This document shows positions 8,013 to 15,057 of a stretch of DNA of 22,974 nt, piece by piece (position 1 is the first letter of the stretch; each line of letters opens with the position of its first letter). The stretch lies in the IMG/VR virus record IMGVR_UViG_3300035206_000484, positions 1 through 22,974 of that record, one strand, 5' to 3'. The notes below the pieces were generated by a model, which saw only the letters and a list, made by a program, of their open reading frames with translations, was not told the origin of the DNA and did no database searches. Both the position numbers and the translations under genes were made by a program. Origin of the DNA: a virus.

Positions 8013-8478
8013 AGAAATCGCGGTAGTGCTGTATAAGAATGGGCAGATCGGGGCGGACAGCGATGAAGTCGCGATCCCGCGCGGAAAGGCCGTGAAGGAA
8101 GCCGTCCTGGTTTACGAAGACGGCGAACGGGTCAGCCTGAAAACAGGGGCGCGGGAACCTGCGCTGAAGAACGTCTGGCGGCTGGAACTGGGGCGATCCC
8201 CGACCGAACGAAAAGTGATCTTCGACGGCCACGACATAAGCGCGATGGTGAAAGCGGTTCATCTTTCGGCTGACATTTACGACCTGACACATCTGGTCGT
8301 CGAGTACGTCCCCGAAGCGATCGAAGTCGTGGGTGAACCGGACGCGATCGAATGGGTCGTGGCCCACGTTCGCACACAGGACGCCCAGGAAGCCCAGGAC
8401 GGCGTTCCCTGGGACGAACCGTCGGATTATGACGAAGATGACGAAGAATCGCTTGTGGGGGTCTTAGGCGTCGCCTGA
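7987..8478 (+). CDS. Hypothetical head-region protein, 163 aa
   Basis: The start is ATG 7987 with a good ribosome site (AGGAGAAGGGG, about 7969-7979), overlapping the portal end by 26 bases. I do not recognise a named family. The middle (VIFDGHDISAMVKAVHLSADIYDLTHLVVEYV, about residues 77-108) is beta-rich and looks like the small beta-sandwich proteins seen between portal and MuF genes in many siphoviruses. The C-terminal 30 residues are strongly acidic (DEPSDYDEDDEESL). A role in the virion or in head assembly is inferred only from position. Confidence 0.7.
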   Translation: MGIVELRPEEIAVVLYKNGQIGADSDEVAIPRGKAVKEAVLVYEDGERVSLKTGAREPALKNVWRLELGRSPTERKVIFDGHDISAMVKAVHLSADIYDLTHLVVEYVPEAIEVVGEPDAIEWVVAHVRTQDAQEAQDGVPWDEPSDYDEDDEESLVGVLGVA

Positions 8479-10379
8479 TGGGAAGACAGACGGCGTCTTT
8501 GCCGGTGACGCGCTATCCGCCGAAGAACACAGGCCCCGCGGCGATGCTGGTCGCGTCCAGAAACTTCCGGAAGAACCTGGACGCGCGTGACAAGGCGACG
8601 ATGGAATACATGAACAAGTCCTACGCTGGGGTCTATGCGCGGTTACAGGAGTATTCCGACGCGCTGTTCGCTGAAATTGTGTCGAAGGCCGGAGAGACAG
8701 GGAAAGTCAAGCCCTGGAAGATCGCCCGACTGACGACTATGCAGTCCCTGATGGAACAGATCGCGAAGGAAGTTGGGGCCTACGGCCTGGTCGTGGCTGA
8801 CCAGGTTCAGGGGGAAGCGCGGGACATGGCGCGCCTGGGCGAACAGCACATGGCGGAGATTATAAAGGCGGGATTCCCGAAGGAAGTACAGGCGACGATC
8901 GGGGCGTCTTTCCAGATGCTTCCGGCGTCTGCGCTGGAAACGGCGACGGCTTTCACGCATCCCGACAGTCAACTTATGAAGAATCTGACGGTCGGTTATG
9001 GGGAAGCGGCGGCACGATATATCGGGGATTCCCTGATCGCTGGGATCGGGCTGGGGCATAATCCGGAAGAAACGGCGAAGCGGCTGAATAGGTCTATGGG
9101 CTTTCCCCTGATCGATGCGAAGCGGACGATGCGAACGGCGCAACTGTGGGCATATCGGGAAACGAACCTGGCCGTCATGCAAAGGAATTCTGACCTGGTC
9201 AGCGGCTGGCGATGGTATAGTTCGCTGGACGCGACGACTTGCATGGCCTGTATTATAAGACACGGCCAGTTGTTCGGCCTGGAACATGGCCAACACATGA
9301 ACGATCATCATAACGGCAGATGCGCCATGATTCCTGAAATCCGGCCCCTGTCTGAACTGGGCTTTTCTGGTATCGACGCGTCGCCTAAAGTCCATGTTGA
9401 ACACGGTGACGACTGGTTCAGGAAACAGTCGGACGAATTCCAGAAGAAGGTCATGGGGCAGAATGTCTGGGAAGCGTGGAAACTAAAAAAGTTCAAACTG
9501 TGGGAATTACAGGGCTTTTATCAGAACGATGTTTACGGGACAATGGTTGTGACGCTTCCGATCAATCAACTTCTGGGCGCGGGTTGGGACAAGGGGATGA
9601 CGAAAGACCGGAACCTGCGGAAGTCGGGCAAGATCGCCAGAAAGCAGACCGTCGCGACTTCGACGCCTGTCAGCGACGCCCTTGACATGGGCTGGCTGGG
9701 TCCGAAAAGGTCGAAACTACGGAAGGCGGGCGAAACGGCACTGGCGGCGATCGATCTGGTTCATGGTGACGGGCCGCTTCCGGATATTCCCGTGACAGAC
9801 ATGAACAAGGCTTCGACACATGGGGAATATCGGTATAACGTCCGGCGTGGGACGGCGACAGAGATCAAACTTTCAAGGAAGTCTGACGCGCCGGAATTAG
9901 TCATGGTTCACGAAGTCGGCCATTTTCTGGATCACTGGGGGATAGGGCCTGGCGGGGACTTTGCAACAGACGCCTTTCTGTGGGCGCAGAAGGAACCTGG
10001 GCATGACTGGGCGGATGACTTCGAAAACTGGTGGCTGGCGATCATAACTTCAGACGCGCATCTGCACAAGCAGGAACTTATGCGTATGTCAGGAAAGGAA
10101 AGGAACGATATGATCCTTCGGGGGGAAAAGGCCCCGAAGTTAGACTATTTGCGGTATCTTCTGGGGAAAAGAGAAATATGGGCGCGGTCTTATGCACAGT
10201 ATATCGCCATTCGGTCAGGCGACCCTGTGTTGTTACAGCAACTTGTAGAATCGCGTCGGCAACGGCCAGCATACGACCCAGACCAGAATGATTACGCTGA
10301 ACAGTGGGATGATCGTGACTTCACTCCAATCGCTGAAGCGATGGATAAACTATTCAAGACGTTGGGATGGCTGAAATGA
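8478..10379 (+). CDS. MuF-type head morphogenesis protein fused to an HExxH metallopeptidase-like domain
   Basis: This 633-residue two-part protein starts at ATG 8478, overlapping the upstream TGA. Residues 1-290 are a helical MuF-like domain, a minor head protein near the portal, ending in the usual Cys/His signature: C255-x2-C258, a run of His (HMNDHHNGRC) and C282. After a linker, residues about 430-633 contain HEVGH (478-482) in VMVHEVGHFLDHWG, and later REIWARSYAQYI, whose E566 would be the third zinc ligand as in other phage MuF-fused gluzincin-like domains. The active-site Glu479 is present, so catalysis is plausible. Such fusions are thought to be packaged in the head and delivered with DNA, or to act in assembly. 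The target is unknown. Confidence 0.85.
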   Translation: MGRQTASLPVTRYPPKNTGPAAMLVASRNFRKNLDARDKATMEYMNKSYAGVYARLQEYSDALFAEIVSKAGETGKVKPWKIARLTTMQSLMEQIAKEVGAYGLVVADQVQGEARDMARLGEQHMAEIIKAGFPKEVQATIGASFQMLPASALETATAFTHPDSQLMKNLTVGYGEAAARYIGDSLIAGIGLGHNPEETAKRLNRSMGFPLIDAKRTMRTAQLWAYRETNLAVMQRNSDLVSGWRWYSSLDATTCMACIIRHGQLFGLEHGQHMNDHHNGRCAMIPEIRPLSELGFSGIDASPKVHVEHGDDWFRKQSDEFQKKVMGQNVWEAWKLKKFKLWELQGFYQNDVYGTMVVTLPINQLLGAGWDKGMTKDRNLRKSGKIARKQTVATSTPVSDALDMGWLGPKRSKLRKAGETALAAIDLVHGDGPLPDIPVTDMNKASTHGEYRYNVRRGTATEIKLSRKSDAPELVMVHEVGHFLDHWGIGPGGDFATDAFLWAQKEPGHDWADDFENWWLAIITSDAHLHKQELMRMSGKERNDMILRGEKAPKLDYLRYLLGKREIWARSYAQYIAIRSGDPVLLQQLVESRRQRPAYDPDQNDYAEQWDDRDFTPIAEAMDKLFKTLGWLK

Positions 10380-10591
10380 TCTACTTGCCAGGGACGGGCA
10401 TAATCGACCGGACGAAGACCTACGAACAACACGTCGAAGAAACCCTGAAGACCGAAAACATTTCCCCAGACAATGCACGGATCGCCGTGGCGATCGAACT
10501 GGGGATAGTCGGCCCAGGTGGGGACGTGATAGAAGTCGGGTCGGTCTGGGACACGGAAGAAGATATACCGTTCATACCTGACGAAGACTGA
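10376..10591 (+). CDS. Small acidic hypothetical protein, 71 aa
   Basis: ATG 10376 overlaps the MuF stop as ATGA; ATG 10367, three codons earlier in the same frame, is the alternative. Neither has a strong ribosome site, and the coupled start is preferred. The protein is acidic with a DTEEDIPFIPDED tail and a short helix with VEETLKTENISPDNARIAVAIELG in the middle. I do not recognise it. The backbone-like codon use and the tight packing argue that it is a real gene. Confidence 0.6.
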   Translation: MIYLPGTGIIDRTKTYEQHVEETLKTENISPDNARIAVAIELGIVGPGGDVIEVGSVWDTEEDIPFIPDED

Positions 10592-10663
10592 TCTTCGCCG
10601 TCCAGGTGGCGGCGGATTCAGATATAAAGTCGCCCCAGCGGGGCGCAATCCCAGGGGGATAAC
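10592..10663 (+). promoter_or_regulatory. Intergenic region with two GC-rich hairpins before the scaffold gene
   Basis: CGCCG (10596-10600) can pair with CGGCG (10610-10614), and CGCCCC (10631-10636) with GGGGCG (10640-10645) around a 3-base loop. Neither is followed by a U-tract, so they are not classical terminators. A TATAAA lies between them (10623-10628) but has no recognisable -35 at the right distance. The region ends in the GGGGG ribosome site (10654-10658) of the next GTG start. It could mark a transcription or translation boundary between portal/MuF genes and capsid genes. Confidence 0.3.
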
Positions 10664-11410
10664 GTGACAAAGGCTGAACTGTTTTACATCGATGGACAGA
10701 AGTGGTGGAAGATCGGGGATGTTGTGTTCCCAGCGATCAGCGGCGGCGACGACCAGGATGATTCCCAGGATGGTGATTCGTCACAGGATGGCGACGACAA
10801 GTCTGACGACAAGTCGGATGACAAGTCGGATGATAAGTCCCAGGGGGGCGAAGATTCCGACGAATGGGGGGATGACTTCGACGCCGATCGTGCGAAGCGA
10901 ACGATCACGAACCTTCGGAAAGAAGCGAAGGACGCGAAGGCTTCTGATAAGAAGGCCAGCGCGCGCCTGAAGAAACTGGAAGACGCTGAAGCCGAACGGA
11001 AGAAGGGTGAACTGTCCGAAACCGATCGCCTGAAGGCGGAAAAGAAGGAAGCCGAAGAAAAGGCGCAGAAGGCGGAAGCGAAGGCTGAATCGACGCTGAA
11101 GCGGCTGTCCGTAGAACAGGAAGCCGGAAAAGCGAACGTGGCCGATTCTGAAGTCGTTATGGGCTTGGTGGACTTCGGCGAACTGACCATCGATGACAAG
11201 GGCGTCGTGAAGGGAGCCGAAAAAGCGGTCGGCGCGCTGGTAAAGAAGTTCCCTTACCTGGTGAAAGGGTCGACTTCGTTCGACACGAATTCCCAGCAAG
11301 GGCGCGGGCGCGGCGGTACGCAGGGCGACAACCTTACAGCGGCGAAGAAGCGGGAACTGAATCAGCGGTTCAAGATGGGAATTCCGGACGAACCGGCTGG
11401 ACAGACCTGA
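10664..11410 (+). CDS. Capsid scaffolding protein
   Basis: This 248-residue protein starts at GTG 10664, 5 bases after GGGGG. Residues 28-70 are extremely acidic and include four tandem DDKS tetrapeptides (residues 44-59). Residues about 72-150 are a long charged coiled coil rich in Lys, Glu and Ala. A short C-terminal domain follows (VMGLVDFGELTIDDKGVVKG, then KKFPYLVKG), typical of phage scaffolds that bind coat protein. The position just before the decoration and major capsid genes fits. No prohead protease is fused to it. The scaffold would organise coat subunits and then leave the prohead. Confidence 0.82.
   Translation: MTKAELFYIDGQKWWKIGDVVFPAISGGDDQDDSQDGDSSQDGDDKSDDKSDDKSDDKSQGGEDSDEWGDDFDADRAKRTITNLRKEAKDAKASDKKASARLKKLEDAEAERKKGELSETDRLKAEKKEAEEKAQKAEAKAESTLKRLSVEQEAGKANVADSEVVMGLVDFGELTIDDKGVVKGAEKAVGALVKKFPYLVKGSTSFDTNSQQGRGRGGTQGDNLTAAKKRELNQRFKMGIPDEPAGQT
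10793..10840 (+). repeat. Four 12-base tandem repeats encoding DDKS
   Basis: Four copies of a GAYGAYAAGTCN unit lie inside the scaffold gene. They differ only at silent third positions (GAC/GAT, TCT/TCG/TCC) and give an acidic flexible spacer. Copy number could vary by slippage between related phages. Confidence 0.8.
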
Positions 11411-11433
11411 TGACAAAATAGGAGACAAACACA

Positions 11434-11859
11434 ATGGCTGATATCACAGTCACGGCGGCGGACGTTCGACCCCTTCAGGGGGCGATCACGCGTCGGTTTA
11501 CGGCTGGGGGTACTGTTGCGATCGGCGACCTTGTCTATGTCGCATCTGACGGCGACGTCGAAAAGGCGGACGCTGACGCGGCGGCTTCCAGCATCATCGC
11601 GGGGGTAGCAGTTGGGACACCTGACGGCGGATCATCGGCTTCGGCTGGTGAGGAAGTCGACGTAGTTGTCTTCGGCCCCGTAACCGGATTTTCTTCGATG
11701 ACAGCTGGCCCCTACGCCTTCGCTTCGACCACGGCTGGCAAGGCTGAAACTGGCGCGCCGGCTGCAGCGTCTGGCGATTACGTGGGGATTCTGGGGATCA
11801 TCATTTCTGCGACCGTCATCCTGGTGAACCCGTTCACCTATGACGTGACAGCGCAGTAA
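11434..11859 (+). CDS. Capsid cement/decoration protein (DUF2190-like)
   Basis: This 141-residue protein is rich in Ala, Gly, Ser, Thr and Val, almost all beta strand. It has the look of the small proteins that sit on HK97-type capsids between scaffold and major capsid genes: RFTAGGTVAIGDLVYVASDGDVEKADADA, repeated SS/AG turns, and a closing VILVNPFTYD. ATG 11434 follows AGGAGAC (about 11420-11426). The family is usually called DUF2190 or head decoration protein. I infer the role from composition, size and place in the operon; no unique motif proves it. Confidence 0.7.
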   Translation: MADITVTAADVRPLQGAITRRFTAGGTVAIGDLVYVASDGDVEKADADAAASSIIAGVAVGTPDGGSSASAGEEVDVVVFGPVTGFSSMTAGPYAFASTTAGKAETGAPAAASGDYVGILGIIISATVILVNPFTYDVTAQ

Positions 11860-11876
11860 GGGAAAGGTGAAATAAA

Positions 11877-12986
11877 ATGGCAACGCTTGGCCCGAACGCC
11901 CTTTTACAGTATGCCCTTCCCACGAACTGGGATGCGGCAACTTTATCGCAGACAGCCCTTCAGAGTGGCGAGACATACGAAGGGCTTCTTAAGGACATAA
12001 CGGCTGGTCTGGCCGCGAAGAACGCTAGTCTTCTTCAGAATCCGCTTCTTATGTCCCTTGTTGGGCTGACGACAGAACAAACCCTGGAATACGGGATCGG
12101 CGTCAGCAACGGTTTTCAGGTGGCGACCGAATTCACGAGGCCCGATTCGGGTCGTGGGGCAACAGTGGGACACATGCTTCCGCTGGATTCCTTCGACCGT
12201 GGTTTCGGCTGGACGTGGATGTTCCTTCGCAAAGCACGGCGAATCTCGATCGATAACGATATTGCTATGGGGATGAACGACCTTCAGAACAAGTTCGAAT
12301 ACCTGATTCTGAACCGGCTGTTCCTGTCCACGGCGGTGACGATCGGGTCTGGTGGAAAGTCTGTTCCGATCGCTGACGGGGGGACGGCTGATTCGGCTTA
12401 TGTCCCCCCCCACGTTCCGGAACGTGAAACCACGACCTTCACTTCGTCCCACACGCATCTTCTACGCTTGGATGGGATCACACAGGCGAACCTGAACACG
12501 GCTGTCAAAACTGTCTGGGAACACAATCACGATGGCCCCTATGATCTTCTGATCGCGGCGGCTGACCTAAGCGATTGGACGAACACGACAAACGTGACCG
12601 GATATGTAGCGCGGTCACAAGACCTTATCTCTTACGGGTCACAGACCGCGACAGCGGTCGGGATCGACCCTGGTGTGATCGGCGTCGTCGAAACTGATTA
12701 CGGGACTTGTCGGCTTCGTGCTACGGCGCGTATTCCCACGGCCTACTGGTCGGTGTATAAGTCTTACGGCTTGCAAGATCAGCGAAATGTTCTCGCCTTG
12801 CGATACAGTGAGGCGATGGGAATTGGTGCGGTTCTTCTAGCGGGCGATCACATCCGCGAATTCCCGATGGAAAACGCTATCATGTTCATGGAAATGGGCG
12901 TGGGAGTGGGCGACCGGACAGCGGCCGCGATCGTGGAAAACGATTCCAGCGGTGACTACGCTTCGCCGACCATCGTCGAAAACTAA
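11877..12986 (+). CDS. Major capsid protein (HK97-fold)
   Basis: This 369-residue protein starts at ATG 11877 after GGGAAAGG. Its length, its place after scaffold and decoration genes, and its text fit an HK97-fold coat protein: a helical N-arm (ALLQYALPTNWDAATLSQTAL), an E-loop-like stretch around TVGHMLPLDSFDRGFGWTWMFLRKARRISIDNDIAMG, a P-domain helix (MNDLQNKFEYLILNRLF), a central A-domain with DLLIAAADLSDWTN, and a C-terminal half with IPTAYWSVYKSYG and LRYSEAMGIGAVLLAGDHIREFPMENAI. There is no obvious prohead-protease cleavage site and no separate serine prohead protease gene in the window. Confidence 0.87.
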   Translation: MATLGPNALLQYALPTNWDAATLSQTALQSGETYEGLLKDITAGLAAKNASLLQNPLLMSLVGLTTEQTLEYGIGVSNGFQVATEFTRPDSGRGATVGHMLPLDSFDRGFGWTWMFLRKARRISIDNDIAMGMNDLQNKFEYLILNRLFLSTAVTIGSGGKSVPIADGGTADSAYVPPHVPERETTTFTSSHTHLLRLDGITQANLNTAVKTVWEHNHDGPYDLLIAAADLSDWTNTTNVTGYVARSQDLISYGSQTATAVGIDPGVIGVVETDYGTCRLRATARIPTAYWSVYKSYGLQDQRNVLALRYSEAMGIGAVLLAGDHIREFPMENAIMFMEMGVGVGDRTAAAIVENDSSGDYASPTIVEN

Positions 12987-13013
12987 TCAGCGCGACCCTG
13001 AAGGGGGTATAAC

Positions 13014-13166
13014 GTGAAAAGATACAGCCTTCGGGTTGCGCTGGTCGTGGCGGTCATCGTCCTTCTGTTACTGGGCGCGGCGGAAACGATCGATATAACG
13101 ATCGGCGGAACTGACCCAGCGGCTGGTGTAGGCGTGGCTTACATCGTCTATACCAGAGTTCAGTAA
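13014..13166 (+). CDS. Small single-pass membrane protein, 50 aa
   Basis: This gene is easily missed because of its size. GTG 13014 is preceded by GGGGG (13003-13007) in the same arrangement as the terminase and scaffold starts, and the frame closes at TAA 13164-13166. The product begins MKRYSLR, then has a hydrophobic segment of about 17 residues (residues 8-24), then a short exported or cytoplasmic tail (ETIDITIGGTDPAAG) and a second mildly hydrophobic stretch. It could be a membrane protein or have a cleaved signal peptide. It is the first of four small membrane-anchored proteins in this block. Function unknown. Confidence 0.6.
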   Translation: MKRYSLRVALVVAVIVLLLLGAAETIDITIGGTDPAAGVGVAYIVYTRVQ

Positions 13167-13181
13167 CCGACAAACTAATCA

Positions 13182-13207
13182 CAGGGGGGCCATTCAAGGC
13201 CCCCTTG
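13182..13207 (+). terminator. Strong GC-rich hairpin between small membrane gene and adaptor gene
   Basis: CAGGGGGGCC-type sequence at 13182-13191 pairs with GGCCCCCTTG at 13198-13207 (10 pairs including one G-U) around a 6-base loop ATTCAA. No U-tract follows; the next bases are the GGGGG ribosome site of the adaptor gene (13207-13211). It may be a weak terminator, an RNA processing site or a structure limiting translation after the highly expressed capsid gene. Confidence 0.45.
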
Positions 13208-13217
13208 GGGGCAATCT

Positions 13218-13598
13218 ATGGTCGACACGTACGAACTGACGAATGACATTGGAAAGGTTCGCTTCCTGATCCCCGATACCGACATAACCGATGCTGAACT
13301 GTCCGATGCTGAAGTTACGCATCTCCTATCGATCAGCGGCGGAACGGTGAACGCGGCCGCGATCGCTGGGTGTAGATGGCTGTCCAGGAAGTACGCGCAA
13401 CAGATCACACACACAACGGAAGGCGGGGCGCGATTCGACCTGTCGAAGCGGGCTGAAACCTACGCCGCGCGTGCAAAGGAACTGGAAGATCAACTGATCG
13501 GCGGGGCGTCCTTCGTCGGCCTGGATCGGGAAGACGGCTATTCGGAAGAAGCGACTGACTCCGAATACGCGACCCGTCGGGTTTACATCGAAGTGTAA
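13218..13598 (+). CDS. Head-tail connector/adaptor protein (gp6-like)
   Basis: This 126-residue protein starts at ATG 13218 after GGGGG. The opening (TYELTNDIGKVRFLIPDTDITDAELSDAEVTHLL) is the classic start of HK97 gp6/SPP1 gp15-type adaptor proteins: a helix ending in an IPD turn, then an acidic DAELSDAEV helix. A second Ala-rich helix follows (AAAIAGCRWLSRKYA), with a C-terminal coiled segment around ARAKELEDQL. It would form a ring under the portal. Position after the capsid gene agrees. Confidence 0.8.
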   Translation: MVDTYELTNDIGKVRFLIPDTDITDAELSDAEVTHLLSISGGTVNAAAIAGCRWLSRKYAQQITHTTEGGARFDLSKRAETYAARAKELEDQLIGGASFVGLDREDGYSEEATDSEYATRRVYIEV

Positions 13599-13611
13599 GG
13601 GGGGAAAGCGG

Positions 13612-13854
13612 ATGACGACTTCACTTCCTGGCGCGAAATCAATACTAACATCCAGGATGTTCTGGGGGAACCTGATCGTCCTTCTCCTGTGGGCTGGTGA
13701 ATCGACAGGCGTGGTCGACGTTGTCCCTGACGGGGAAAATGTTGACGAAATCACGCTTATCATTGTCACGCTGGTGAATATCATCCTTCGGAAGCGAACA
13801 GATCAGCCGGTCACGTTCAGCCTTCCGAAGTTCGGTCTTCCAAAGAGCGACTAA
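13612..13854 (+). CDS. Holin-like small membrane protein, 80 aa
   Basis: ATG 13612 follows GGGGGG (13599-13604). The text resembles a common class of phage 70-90 residue membrane proteins. SRMFWGNLIVLLLW opens a first membrane segment (residues 17-30), a polar DGENVDE turn follows, and ITLIIVTLVNIILRK forms a second segment (46-60), followed by a basic TDQPV motif and a short soluble tail. Two membrane segments with a polar turn fit a holin, but the position is unusual: it lies between head-tail connector genes and no lysozyme is nearby. A structural or entry-related membrane role cannot be excluded. Confidence 0.6.
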   Translation: MTTSLPGAKSILTSRMFWGNLIVLLLWAGESTGVVDVVPDGENVDEITLIIVTLVNIILRKRTDQPVTFSLPKFGLPKSD

Positions 13855-13886
13855 CACTGATTCAGTAAAGGTAAAAGGCCGTCCTT

Positions 13887-14159
13887 ATGCCGGGCACTGA
13901 AATGGAAGCGCAGATTCGTGACCTTCAAGTGGCCACGAAGCGGCACAGGCTTCTTCTGGAAGGCGGGGATAATGCCATCCCAGGGTATGAAGGGCTTTGT
14001 GCTGTCGCGGCGGCATTGACACAAGACGTGGAAATACTGAAGAAGGAACGCCGCGAACTGGTCGTCTATGCGCGCGGAATTCTCATCGGCCTGGCTTTGA
14101 CTGGGGCCGGTGTGGGAACGACGCTAATCACGGTTCTGACGCGGTACGGGGTCATATAA
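13887..14159 (+). CDS. Coiled-coil protein with C-terminal membrane anchor, 90 aa
   Basis: ATG 13887 has no strong ribosome site; ATG 13902 is an alternative. Residues 5-58 are a charged, heptad-like helix (EAQIRDLQVATKRHRLLLE, later ALTQDVEILKKERREL). Residues 61-84 form one membrane segment (YARGILIGLALTGAGVGTTLI). This coiled-coil plus C-terminal membrane segment is the plan of XhlA-like phage proteins, which work with holins in some lysis systems. The holin-like gene just upstream and the anchored protein just downstream (TAATG overlap) suggest a functional group. Confidence 0.6.
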   Translation: MPGTEMEAQIRDLQVATKRHRLLLEGGDNAIPGYEGLCAVAAALTQDVEILKKERRELVVYARGILIGLALTGAGVGTTLITVLTRYGVI

Positions 14160-14635
14160 TGGGCGAAATGAAAGAAACGGCACGCGAGACATGCGGGACG
14201 CGCTGGGGGAAGGTGATGATTCTGTGGCTGGCCTTCGCCTTCGTCTTCGCCGTGGGCGGAACAGCGGCTGGGGGGTATAGTGTGTTCAAGTGTTGCATCG
14301 AAACGCCCCCCGTGGAATATGCGAACCTGATTCTTCCGGACAGACTGGACCGGGTCTGTCCCGACGACGAAGTCGACTTCCAGGTCGACGTAATAGGGAA
14401 CAGGGCTGAAGCGATCCAGGTCAGTGTTTCGTTTTACGACGTGGCAGAAGGATACACCAGGCTGTCCGGTGTTCCGAAGGGGATGGAAGTCGGCGTCGGT
14501 CGGAAAGTAATGCCCTGGTCTTTCATCGTCCCCGACTTTCCGACGGGACAATACATACGCCAAACGCGGGCGCGGGATCACGGACGATCGGCTGGCTATA
14601 ACATCCCCTTCACGATCATGGAAGGATGTGACTGA
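14159..14635 (+). CDS. N-terminally membrane-anchored protein with beta-rich exported domain, 158 aa
   Basis: ATG 14159 overlaps the preceding TAA (TAATG); ATG 14168 is an alternative start. A basic N-terminus is followed by one strong membrane segment (residues 19-39, VMILWLAFAFVFAVGGTAAGG), then KCC at a possible membrane boundary and a beta-rich domain of about 110 residues (VDFQVDVIGNRAEAIQVSVSFYD, and a WSFIVPDFPTGQY stretch) that resembles an immunoglobulin-like sandwich. The domain would face outside the cytoplasm. The positive-inside rule fits. I do not recognise the family. A spanin, a superinfection-exclusion protein or another membrane accessory protein are possibilities without direct proof. 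Confidence 0.55.
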   Translation: MGEMKETARETCGTRWGKVMILWLAFAFVFAVGGTAAGGYSVFKCCIETPPVEYANLILPDRLDRVCPDDEVDFQVDVIGNRAEAIQVSVSFYDVAEGYTRLSGVPKGMEVGVGRKVMPWSFIVPDFPTGQYIRQTRARDHGRSAGYNIPFTIMEGCD

Positions 14636-15030
14636 TGGCTGATCGCTTCCTGTCCACACAGGACTTGACGAACCTGCGGGCGATCCAGGCAGACGCGCGG
14701 ACGTCCGGCGGGGATACCTGCACGATCCGGCGCGGGACTGTGACATACACTGGCCCAGGGACAGCCGATCCGGTCTTCGCAGACTTGGCGACCGGCGTGA
14801 CTTGCCGCGTGTCCATCCGCGAAGTAACGCCCAGGGAAGCGGCGAATCAGGGTGATGCTGACTTCGTTTGGGGGACGATCGCTTACTTCTTCAGCCTTCC
14901 CTACGACCAGGACATAACACGGAAGGATCGGGTCGTGTTCGGGTCGGAGACTTATGAAGTCCTGGGTGTCCTCAATGTGGGCGCGCTGATGATCGACAAG
15001 GAAGCGATCTGTGTCTGGATCGATGTGTAA
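14635..15030 (+). CDS. Head closure protein (head-tail joining)
   Basis: This 131-residue protein starts at ATG 14635, overlapping the preceding TGA. The organisation is that of SPP1 gp16/HK97 gp7-like closure proteins: an N-terminal helix (LTNLRAIQADARTSGGDTCTIRRG), a small beta barrel with the typical TCRVSIREVTP strand, and a later ITRKDRVVFGSETYEVLGVLN segment, which is the family's usual IxxxDRI...YxVxGV motif. It would plug the connector below the adaptor ring once DNA is packaged. Confidence 0.78.
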   Translation: MADRFLSTQDLTNLRAIQADARTSGGDTCTIRRGTVTYTGPGTADPVFADLATGVTCRVSIREVTPREAANQGDADFVWGTIAYFFSLPYDQDITRKDRVVFGSETYEVLGVLNVGALMIDKEAICVWIDV

Positions 15031-15057
15031 TGGCTGGCGGGAACGGAGAAACCGGTG

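Noticed and set aside
8643-9404. Minus-strand open frame of 253 codons opposite the MuF gene
   Set aside because: The product is Arg/Pro/His-rich with no domain-like pattern, and the + strand gene has clear motifs over the same stretch.
10623-10628. TATAAA as a -10 element for a capsid promoter
   Set aside because: The base composition 17 bases upstream (GTCCAG) does not resemble a -35 element and no extended -10 TG is present; kept only as a remark on the intergenic region.
10793-10840. Possible microsatellite or CRISPR-like array
   Set aside because: The units are 12 bases, contiguous and in frame in the acidic region of the scaffold; no spacers exist.
13856-13866. Small palindrome ACTGA-T-TCAGT before the coiled-coil membrane gene
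   Set aside because: Five-base arms are expected often by chance in a window of this size, and no second copy was seen nearby to suggest an operator.
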